Assembly: GCA_000695745.1 (NCBI GenBank)
Contig: ASHK01000669.1
Coordinates: 1-6,951, forward strand
Origin: Vibrio madracius
Lineage (GTDB): Bacteria > Pseudomonadota > Gammaproteobacteria > Enterobacterales > Vibrionaceae
DNA length: 6,951 bases
Direction: 5' to 3'
This document shows, piece after piece, positions 1-6,213 of the stretch. Positions within the stretch are counted from its first letter, which is position 1. Each line of letters begins with the position of its first letter. The position numbers and the translations under genes are program-made. The notes below the pieces were generated by a model, which was not told where the DNA came from, searched no databases, and saw only the letters and a list, made by a program, of their open reading frames with translations.

Positions 1-1248
1 TCTTCTATCAATGGTTTCCATTAGGGCCGGTACATGGACTTAAGCATTGGTACCATGTGTCTACTAAGGATTTTGTGCACTTTAGAGATAGGGGAGTCGC
101 ACTGTATCCCGACCAAAGTTACGACCAACACGGCTGCCATACTGGTGTCGCGGTTGTAGAGGGTGAGAAGCTTAACCTTCTTTATACCGGACATTTAGTC
201 TGTGAACCCGATAGTGGATACCCAACACAAGTTCTTGCTGTGATGGATAAAGAAGGCAAAGTAGAGAAAAAAGGCGTTGTCGTTGACTATAATCCTAAGC
301 ACTATACGCACAACATGCGTGACCCTGTCACATTTTGTCGGGGCGATGATTATTTCATGCTAATCGGTGCCGAAAGTCATGAGCACCAAGGTAAGTTGGC
401 GCTCTATCACGGTAAACGGATCGACGATTTTCAATACAGGGGAGAGGTGGACATTGGTTTGAGTGAGTTTGGGTATATGTGGGAGTGCCCGAATTACTAT
501 GAAGATGCACAGAACGGCGTGCTCATTTTCTCTCCTCAAGGCGTCTCTTCTGAAAGCAAATATGACTTTAACAATGTATTTTCTGTGGTCTATATGGTTG
601 GCAAGCCGATAGATACCGAGAATAACAAGTTTGAACATCATGGCTATTTTGAACTTGATAAAGGCTTTGATTTCTATGCACCTCAAACCTATTGTGATAA
701 TGAGGGGCGACGCAGTTTTGGTGGGGTGGTTGGGTAACTCCAAAAGCGAATACCCCACGGATAGCAACTATTGGGCACATATGCTGACGTTACCAAGAGA
801 GCTTAAAATCGAGGGCAATAAGTTACTTCAGATACCCATTGCTGAGCTTGCAAAGCTTAGAACCAGTAACGACGAGCTAACGGCTCAATATCAATTGAAA
901 AGTCCGGCTTTTGAACTGGAGTTGGAGGTAGGTTCATCATTTTCGATTGAGTTTGCCAATGAACGCGGCGACACAATGACTTTTTCAGGGACTGAACAAG
1001 AGTGGTGTTTAGATAGAACGCACGTGACCGACACGTATGCAGAGAAGTTCGGCTCAATTCGTTACTCGTTACGTCACAGTGATGACCCTAGAGTGCGTGT
1101 GTTTGTGGACCACTCCAGTATTGAAATATTTTGTGACCGAGGGGAGACCGTGTTTACATCGCGTATTTTTGTTCGCGACTTAAATCGCCTCAACAGCTGC
1201 AATGTCTCAGGGAAGGTTCATTATCTCAGAGGCATCAGGTACGACTAA
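1..1248 (+). pseudogene. scrB: Sucrose-6-phosphate hydrolase (GH32), 5'-partial and frameshifted
   Basis: GH32 enzyme that splits sucrose 6-phosphate (made by the sucrose PTS) into glucose 6-phosphate and fructose in the cytoplasm. The gene is already open at base 3, where it reads FYQWFPLGPVHGLKHWYHVS, a signature of ScrB-type enzymes. The Asp nucleophile (NDPNG motif) should lie about 50 bases before the window. Visible landmarks are the RDP transition-state motif (318-326), the acid/base Glu in WECP (480-491), FYAPQT (about 673-690), LTLPREL (about 784-804) and the C-terminal beta-sandwich motif SSIEIF. The frame breaks near 714: dropping one A turns a stop at 735-737 into GRRVLVGWLGNS, the normal family sequence, and the frame then stays open to the TAA at 1246-1248. 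About 414 residues are visible against a usual 470-490. Invertase or another fructosidase is possible; the family is certain and the phosphate specificity is inferred. Confidence 0.88.
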
Positions 1249-1255
1249 ACGCTGA

Positions 1256-1293
1256 AATAAGAAAGACCAGCTTTCGAGCTGGTCTTTCTTATT
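1256..1293. terminator. Bidirectional rho-independent terminator
   Basis: A perfect 17-bp stem (1256-1272 with 1277-1293) closes on a TTCG loop. The stem ends are A-rich on the left and T-rich on the right, so either strand gives a GC-containing stem followed by a U-rich tail. It lies 8 bases after the sucrose hydrolase stop and 17 bases beyond the stop of the convergent small gene, so it can serve both. Confidence 0.92.
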
Positions 1294-1309
1294 CGTCCCG
1301 GAGTATCGC

Positions 1310-1498
1310 TTATTGTTTATGGTAGCTTAACTTAGAAGCACTAAGCTCCATAATCATGGTTAGCTCTTCATCAGTCACCAAATCTTCCAACTGTTTTGCT
1401 GTTGACAGACGTTCAACAAAGCGCTTTACGTCACGAAGCTGCTCTGTATTCAGATGATGCATAGCGTCGACAATGTCTTTTTCTAGCGCTTGATTCAT
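1310..1498 (-). CDS. Small hypothetical protein, 62 aa
   Basis: A 62-residue acidic, helix-rich protein that I cannot assign to a family. It has no signal peptide, membrane segment or cysteine. The middle (LNTEQLRDVKRFVERL) looks like an amphipathic helix of the kind seen in short DUF2281-like or antitoxin-like proteins, but this is only a resemblance. The start is well supported: an AGAGGAG ribosome-binding site lies about 10 bases before the ATG (around 1509-1515 on the plus strand). It converges on the sucrose hydrolase gene and shares its terminator. No toxin partner gene is next to it: the DNA upstream is empty for 600 bases. A possible weak promoter is TTGCTA (complement of 1553-1558), 16 bases, TAACTT (complement of 1531-1536). 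Confidence 0.75.
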   Translation of the reverse strand: MNQALEKDIVDAMHHLNTEQLRDVKRFVERLSTAKQLEDLVTDEELTMIMELSASKLSYHKQ

Positions 1499-1757
1499 AA
1501 CTGCATCACTCCTCTTTATCTCCTTATCTTAAGTTAGACCATATGAGCCTAATAGCAAGGGTTTTTATGCATGTTGTTACACTTGGTAGCAAAGTCACTT
1601 TATAGAGAATGAAGGGTTAACGACATAGAAAAACAATACAAATTGTGTGGAAAAAATAAAGTGCTCATTTAGATAACAATTAGAAAATATATTTACATCG
1701 CGATTACAAATTGGAAACTGATAATTAATAACTTCAATAGTAGTGAAGATTTACTCT

Positions 1758-1779
1758 GTATGTGAGAAAGATCACTTAA
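1758..1779. promoter_or_regulatory. Putative CRP (cAMP receptor protein) binding site
   Basis: TGTGA (1761-1765), six bases, TCACT (1772-1776): nine of ten core positions match the CRP consensus TGTGA-N6-TCACA, within A/T-rich flanks. It is centred at about 1768.5, some 342 bases before the porin ATG. Catabolite control of a sugar porin would be expected. The distance to the best promoter candidate (start near 1901) is about 133 bases, beyond the usual activating positions, so either another start site is used, for example near the TATATT boxes at 1842 or 1852, or other factors assist. Confidence 0.6.
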
Positions 1780-1864
1780 AGTAATTTATCTGATAAAAAG
1801 TTCCCCTAAATTACCTCAATAAATGTTTTTAAAGCTAAATGTATATTTATTTATATTTAAGTCA

Positions 1865-1894
1865 TTGAAATTGTTGGTTTTTGTATTTTATAAA
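1865..1894 (+). promoter_or_regulatory. Putative sigma70 promoter upstream of the porin gene
   Basis: TTGAAA (1865-1870), 18 bases, TATAAA (1889-1894): five of six matches in each box. The predicted start near 1901 would give a leader of about 210 bases before the porin ATG. In such AT-rich DNA chance matches are common, so this is moderate evidence only. Confidence 0.42.
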
Positions 1895-2016
1895 ATGATG
1901 ATTTAGATAGGCATTTTCAAATTCTTAGGATTGCTGCGTGTCGGGATATTAGTGAAAATTTCTCTCGTTCATTCGGTACATGATTTTCAAACTATTGAGT
2001 GATGTCATTAGTGAAT

Positions 2017-2057
2017 GAGTTGTCAAAGTTTTTAACGTGGCTTATTCACGACAACTC
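2017..2057. repeat. Spaced inverted repeat before the porin gene
   Basis: GAGTTGTC (2017-2024) and GACAACTC (2050-2057) are perfect inverted copies 25 bases apart. A second pair, CGTG (2036-2039) with CACG (2047-2050), nests within a shortened outer stem, so a transcript could fold into a bulged hairpin about 54 bases before the ATG. Alternatively the arms could be an operator: the left arm contains TTGTCA (2020-2025), a possible -35 box 17 bases before the weak TATTCA (2043-2048). Confidence 0.5.
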
Positions 2058-2110
2058 GATAGCTTTTAAAAAATAACAAAAATAGTTAATTACAATCCTT
2101 GGGGTTAATA

Positions 2111-3231
2111 ATGAAAAATACGTTCAAACTATCGCTAGCTGCAGTACTTATCTCTTCTGCAATGGCGGCAAACGCTGGTATCAGCATCGTAGACAACGAG
2201 CAAGGCAACTTCTCTATCGGTGGTGACGTTGAATTTGACTTCAACTTCCAAAATCGTGACAGTAATGAAAACGTTCTGGGCGAAACTAACAGTGAGTTTG
2301 ACCAAACTGGTCGTATTCTTGTTGCGTTCTATGGTGAGCGTTACACAGAATCTGGTCACGTATTCCAGTTCAACGCACAACCACTAATGAAAAGTGATGG
2401 TCAAGTTGGCCTAGATGATGCTTGGTTCGGTTTTGGCGCGAAAGATGGTTGGAACCTACGTATGGGTCGTTTCGAAGCGTTCGATATGTTCCTGTTGGTC
2501 AAGATACGTTCCTAGACTACACTGGCGACACAGCAAACGATCTATATATTGATGGCGCAGCGTACGTATACCAAATGAAAGAGGGCCGTGGTCGTGGTTC
2601 AAGCGGTCAGCTAATGTACAGCCAATCTTTTGGTAACCTTTACCTTGAACTTGCTTCTATGATTGGTCCACGTGATGTGTTGTTCTCTGGAGATAAGTAC
2701 CACGGTGCAACAATCAACCGCGATTTAACTAAAGACTCTGTACTACTACGTCCAGTCGTATCTTACACCGTTAATAACTTCAGCATTGCAGCGGCGATGG
2801 AAGGCAACCTAGTTAAAGATGCAGTTGTAGTTGACTCTGGCAACGGGTTGGTTGATATTTCTAACCGTCTAGGCTTTGGTTTAACAACTAAATACCAAGC
2901 CAATGACTGGAACTTGATTGCCAACTTTGCTTACATGGACGCTGTTGACGAAACAAACATGACCTTTGGTGTGAACGCATTGTTCAAAGGCTTCGGTCTA
3001 GGCTACATTCACGCGAACAACGATTACGAAAAAGACAAAATTGCTACGACAGTAAACGGCAACGCGAAAGTGGATACTGTATACGCATCTTATGAGTTTG
3101 CTGATGTGTTAGAAGTTGATGATTTCTCTATCTACCTAGGTACATACTACTCGAAACAAACGTCTGACATCGCTCACTACGAAGAAGACGGTGACTTAGG
3201 TGCACGTGTACGCTTCAAGTACTTCTTCTAA
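2111..3231 (+). pseudogene. Outer-membrane carbohydrate porin, frameshifted
   Basis: Beta-barrel porin that would admit sugars across the outer membrane. It starts at ATG 2111 with GGGG six bases upstream; an in-frame TTG at 2099 would put extra residues before the signal peptide. Residues 1-22 are a typical signal peptide (MKNTFKLSLAAVLISS, cleavage after AMAANA). The mature part has alternating beta-strand sequence, an acidic MGRFEAFDMFPVGQDTF segment typical of carbohydrate-selective porins, and ends in FKYFF, the C-terminal aromatic signal for barrel insertion. The frame breaks at 2491-2492 (residue 127): restoring one C in the TTCC run gives DMFPVGQDTFLDYTGD and an intact 373-residue protein; as read, it stops at 2513-2515 after about 134 residues. 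The substrate is not visible; nearness to the sucrose hydrolase suggests sucrose or a related sugar, by inference. It is too short for classic LamB/ScrY. Confidence 0.82.
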
Positions 3232-3270
3232 GCGCTTAGCCGTATAGAAAGGACACTGCCTTATAATAAA

Positions 3271-3296
3271 CGGAGCCAACCAGCTCCGGTTTTTTT
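3271..3296 (+). terminator. Rho-independent terminator of the porin gene
   Basis: CGGAGC (3271-3276) pairs with GCTCCG (3283-3288) around a six-base loop and is followed by seven T residues (3290-3296). It lies 40 bases after the porin stop codon. Confidence 0.88.
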
Positions 3297-3411
3297 GTTT
3301 TTACGTTGTTCCATATTTTGTCTGTTTTCCTTCGATGTTTGATAGAAGTGTCTATCTAGGTTACGTCTATTGCTAGAGAATTTTCTTGCTGGACGCGACC
3401 AATACGTTCAG

Positions 3412-3450
3412 AATCACCAATCACCAATCACCAATCACCAATCACCAATC
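3412..3450. repeat. Heptanucleotide tandem repeat (AATCACC)x5.6
   Basis: Five perfect head-to-tail copies of AATCACC (3412-3446) followed by AATC (3447-3450), with no mismatch. It lies in non-coding DNA between convergent genes. Perfect short tandem repeats change copy number by slipped-strand replication; here no reading frame or promoter depends on it, so it is probably a neutral VNTR-type locus. Confidence 0.95.
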
Positions 3451-3713
3451 GTGAATGTTGTTCTACGAGGAGTATTTCCTGCGTTCTAGGAAAGCTTGTG
3501 TCGCTTGTAATTAGGTAGCGAATAGCATTACGGTTCTAATTATCTAAACCAGGTGTCTACGTCGCTGCTAGGACGTTTTAAACAGCAGAATTATCCGGCG
3601 AGATAAATACCGCAAGGTGATGTTGAGAACATGGCTTTTTGTTGTAATGACGAGACGGTTGGTAAGGGAAGGCAGCACTAAACACAGACCCATATGCCCT
3701 ATGGCACTGCTGC

Positions 3714-3733
3714 GAAGCAGGCTATGCTGCTTC
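3714..3733. repeat. Small perfect inverted repeat
   Basis: GAAGCAG (3714-3720) pairs with CTGCTTC (3727-3733) around the loop GCTATG. It lacks a T-tract on either side, so it is not a standard terminator. It sits 17 bases beyond the yjiH terminator and could be a leftover stem or a secondary 3' structure; its role is unknown. Confidence 0.5.
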
Positions 3734-3750
3734 AATAAAGCCCAAACGCA

Positions 3751-3774
3751 AAAAGCTCACCGAAGTGAGCTTTT
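3751..3774 (-). terminator. Rho-independent terminator of yjiH
   Basis: A perfect 10-bp stem (3751-3760 with 3765-3774). Read on the minus strand it is AAAAGCTCAC, a TTCG tetraloop, then GTGAGCTTTT plus one more T. It lies about 20 bases after the reconstructed yjiH stop, which supports the reading that the gene originally ended at 3795 rather than at the premature stop. Confidence 0.88.
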
Positions 3775-3794
3775 AAACAGAGAGAATCGTTGGA

Positions 3795-5163
3795 TTAGAA
3801 TATCAAATGTGCGATACCAGCGATGACTGGAAGCGTAATCAAAGTACGCAGAATAAAGATTGCAAACAGTTCAAAGATGTTCACTGGGATACGCTACCAA
3901 GAAGTAGAGCCCCCACTTCAGACATATAGATAAGCTGTGTCACTGACATCGCAGCGATAACAAAACGTGTCATTTCACTGTTGATAGATGCCGCTAGGAT
4001 TGACGGAATGAACATGTCCGCAAAACCTACAACCATCGTTTTTGATGCCGCCACCGCTTCAGGAACGCCTAACAACTCTAGATAAGGGATAAATGGCGTA
4101 CCTAAGGTTTCAAATATAGACGTATACTCAGCGATAACCAGCGCCATGGTCCCGAGCCCCATAACGACAGGAAGGACACCAAACACCATATCGACGGCAT
4201 TCTTAATACCTTCACCAAATACCGATTTTGCTGAAGTCACGGTGCCCGCTCTTTTCAGCGCTAAATCAAGACCCCAAGAGAAAGTAGAATAGCCCTCAGG
4301 AATCACTTCTGCATCTTTAGCAGGCTTAGTGCCATCAATGAACACGTCTTTTTTGTTACGTAGCGGTGGCAAACGAGGAATGATGATCGCTGCAACAACA
4401 CCCGCTAAACAGATCGCACCGTAAAAGGGTAAGAACAGATGCTCAAGCTCAACCTGAGCAATCACCACCAAGCTGAACGTAATGGAGACTGCTGAGAAAG
4501 TGGTACCAATGACGGCCGCTTCACGCATCGTATAGAATTTGTTTTCGTATTGCTTACTGGTTAGCAAAATCCCAACACTGCCATCTCCTAGCCAAGATGC
4601 CATACAGTCGATAGCACCGCGACCTGGTAAGTTAAATACTGGACGCATTATTTTACTTAGCAGCGCACCAAAGAGTTCTAACAAACCAAAGTTTAGCAAT
4701 AGAGGGAGCAATAGGCCGGCAAAGATAAATACTGCAAACAGAGTCGGCAGTAGTCCTTCAAGCACGAGACCACCGGTGTTTTCTTCCCAAATCGCTTGAG
4801 GACCTACTTGGAAGTAAGTCATTACTACCGCTAAGCCACCGATCAAACGAACCGCTAGCCACATTGGACTTGGGTTGAATAGACCGTTTAAAAATCATTC
4901 TCATTAATGAAGGCTGGTTTAGCGATACGAGTGACGACCGACGCGACAGCCATAAACGCGATAATAGCAGTAACAAGAGGTACGATGAAATCGCCAACCG
5001 CTGCTTGTAGCGACTTAGCTAAAACGGCAACAGGTATGGTCAAACCGCCATCAAACGTGATTGGAGCCATAAATAGGAACAGGCCAATTAAAGACGGGAT
5101 GAAGAACATCCAGAAATTGCCTTTCTTCCCAGATTCAGGAACAGATTGAGCGTTATTTTGCAT
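3795..5163 (-). pseudogene. yjiH: YjiH family membrane protein (nucleoside-recognition/gate domains), doubly frameshifted
   Basis: Polytopic inner-membrane protein of the YjiH family, with nucleoside-recognition (gate) domains related to those of nucleoside transporters and spore-maturation proteins; the substrate is unknown. Translation starts at ATG 5163 with a weak GAGAG ribosome-binding site. The first 91 residues hold membrane segments (WMFFIPSLIGLFLFMAPITF and one near residue 60). The frame then breaks at a run of five A on the plus strand (4890-4894): adding one base continues DFLNGLFNPSPMWLAVRLIG. The long middle part carries the gate motifs DCMASWLGDGSVGILLTS and KTMVVGFADMFIPSILAAS. 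A second break near 3893 gives a premature stop at 3881; adding one base restores IPVNIFELFAIFILR and a last membrane helix, ending at TAA 3795-3797. Repaired length is 456 residues, about twice E. coli YjiH, so it seems to combine what E. coli splits into YjiH and YjiG. Single-gene unit; no iadA-like neighbour is visible. Confidence 0.85.
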
Positions 5164-5463
5164 TTTTCTCTCGTGTTACAACTAGTTAATAATGGACAAT
5201 CCCTTTGCCTATTTATTCACTAAACATCCATATTTGCTCATTGCGCGCAAGATTTACTGTTTTTTATTAGTCAAGGCAATACTATTCATCGATAAAGCCT
5301 AAATATTCATTATTAAGCGCTAAATTTACCGATGATATGCAAAACAATGTGTGCTAGTTAGGCAATGTAACTGTGGTTAAGTATAGAGGGTTGTTACTCT
5401 TTGAGCTTAATGCTCTAAAGCGCTACACTAAACAAAGAACTTAACTTATTGAGAATTATCACA
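5164..5463. other. Divergent intergenic region
   Basis: Three hundred bases between two divergent genes, which must hold both promoters. No gene is visible. GAGC (5403-5406) and GCTC (5412-5415) form a small stem within it. For the rightward gene the best promoter candidate is TTGTTA (5391-5396), 17 bases, TCTAAA (5414-5419); each box matches the consensus at four of six positions. No clear promoter stands out for yjiH on the minus strand. Confidence 0.4.
5391..5419 (+). promoter_or_regulatory. Possible promoter of the membrane-anchored gene
   Basis: TTGTTA, 17-base spacer, TCTAAA; predicted start near 5426, giving a leader of roughly 38 bases to the ATG at 5464. The box matches are mediocre but spacing and position are right. 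An alternative is TTAGGC (5358-5363) with TATAGA (5382-5387), spacer 18. Confidence 0.3.
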
Positions 5464-6090
5464 ATGCCTCGCAAGAAACTTCCGGTGCCTTTGATTTTGC
5501 TTATCCCACTTTGCCTTCTTGTTGTTGTTATCGTGGCAGGAATGTATCGATTCTCGATGTCCGATGAGGAAATATTGGCTAAGTTTCCCTCTCACCAAGT
5601 GGAAAAGGCCGATGTCGTTGTAGAGACTATTTTGGGTATCAAAGCGTCCAATCCATGGACAATTCAAGTACCTGAAACCAGCGCTTTCTCTCTGTTGACA
5701 GACATCGACGTAGATAAGCAGGTGGCAGCAGGAGGCTACGATGATGGTGTGGATCGTGGTAACGTCTATCTCCTCTATCGATTTAAACAGATTACGCTTG
5801 AAAACGATAAGCTACATTTTGCTATCGTCCCTTTTGCTGTCAGTAACCAAGGTTCCGGTGTCTTCTATTATCTCGGATTATTTAACTGGGATGAGGCGAG
5901 GCAGCGGGTGATTTTAACCGATGCTAAGTTGGCCGGAGACCGGATAAACATCGAGTCGTTAAACGTAACTGAACAAAAAATAACACTTACATTCAAAAGT
6001 CATGGGCCTGAGCAATCAATGGCAGAAGTGCCAGCTAAGGAAAACGCCCTCGTTTGTACACTGCAAAAAGGAAAATTGACAGGATGTTAG
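5464..6090 (+). CDS. Hypothetical membrane-anchored protein, 208 aa
   Basis: I do not recognise the family. The N-terminus is basic (MPRKK) followed by one long hydrophobic helix (about residues 6-28, PVPLILLIPLCLLVVVIVAG), then a soluble domain of about 175 residues, most likely periplasmic. It is not a lipoprotein: no cysteine follows the helix in a lipobox. The soluble part is mixed alpha/beta with strand-rich runs (NVYLLYRFKQITL, LHFAIVPFAVS, VFYYLGLFNWD, ITLTFKS) and ends ...LVCTLQKGKLTGC, with its only two mature-domain cysteines close to the end, a possible disulfide. ATG 5464 was chosen because a GAGA stands nine bases before it; a TTG at 5449 would add five residues with no ribosome-binding site. 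Intact, divergent from yjiH, and separated from the next gene by that gene's own promoter, so the context gives no clear function. Confidence 0.8.
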   Translation: MPRKKLPVPLILLIPLCLLVVVIVAGMYRFSMSDEEILAKFPSHQVEKADVVVETILGIKASNPWTIQVPETSAFSLLTDIDVDKQVAAGGYDDGVDRGNVYLLYRFKQITLENDKLHFAIVPFAVSNQGSGVFYYLGLFNWDEARQRVILTDAKLAGDRINIESLNVTEQKITLTFKSHGPEQSMAEVPAKENALVCTLQKGKLTGC

Positions 6091-6141
6091 TTGGAATTTG
6101 TTTCTAGCAGTAAATGATATGCATCTTTATTACTTATTATG

Positions 6142-6170
6142 TTGAGAATGTGAGCTTGATTACATAATAT
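6142..6170 (+). promoter_or_regulatory. Sigma70-type promoter of the isoamylase early-set gene
   Basis: TTGAGA (6142-6147; five of six matches), 17-base spacer, TAATAT (6165-6170; four of six). The predicted start near 6177 gives a leader of about 37 bases with the GGAG ribosome-binding site in it. This makes the early-set gene an independent transcription unit. Confidence 0.6.
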
Positions 6171-6213
6171 GACGCTTAGATGTTGTTATTTTTTAGACAA
6201 ACGGAGCTTGCAA

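Larger units (their letters stand above)
1499..2110. other. AT-rich intergenic regulatory region
   Basis: About 610 bases with no credible gene on either strand, strongly AT-rich, between divergently oriented genes (the small 62-aa gene and the porin). It holds a CRP-like site (1758-1779), a sigma70-like promoter (1865-1894) and a spaced inverted repeat (2017-2057), listed separately. The nine-base word ATTTTCAAA occurs at 1913-1921 and again at 1983-1991. The length is unusual for a simple porin promoter and leaves room for a long leader or an unrecognised small RNA, but I see no terminator inside it that would mark an sRNA 3' end. Confidence 0.6.
3297..3750. other. Gene-free region with repeats and hairpins
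   Basis: About 450 bases between the terminators of two converging genes with no credible gene on either strand. It holds a seven-base tandem repeat (3412-3450) and small perfect hairpins: GATAGA/TCTATC (3341-3356), CCATA/TATGG (3690-3704) and GAAGCAG/CTGCTTC (3714-3733). A 69-codon open frame at 3617-3826 runs through the yjiH terminator and into the yjiH 3' end, has unlikely composition and is not a gene. No attC, IS ends or tRNA could be seen. Confidence 0.55.

Noticed and set aside
360..780. Minus-strand open frames of 135 and 70 codons
   Set aside because: They lie antisense to the sucrose hydrolase, whose conserved GH32 motifs show the coding strand; no start signals.
1567..1605. Twelve-codon ORF with an AAGGG site five bases upstream, a possible leader peptide
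   Set aside because: It has no control-type codon run (Trp, His or similar), no attenuator-like terminator follows it, and the next gene is 500 bases away.
3412..3450. CRISPR-like repeat
   Set aside because: The unit is seven bases with no spacers; it is a simple tandem repeat and no cas gene is present.
3297..3750. Integron attC site or insertion-sequence remnant
   Set aside because: No attC core sites, terminal inverted repeats, target duplications or transposase fragments could be found; the short stems are too small to claim this.
3617..3826. Plus-strand open frame of 69 codons in the porin-yjiH spacer
   Set aside because: It runs through the yjiH terminator into the yjiH 3' end, has no ribosome-binding site and an Arg/Leu-rich composition typical of chance frames.
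4880..4900. Programmed ribosomal frameshift in yjiH
   Set aside because: There is no canonical slippery heptamer with a downstream stem that I can see, and a second unrelated frameshift in the same gene makes error or decay more likely.
4539..5149. Plus-strand open frames of 86 and 80 codons
   Set aside because: Antisense shadows of yjiH, whose membrane helices and gate motifs are on the other strand.
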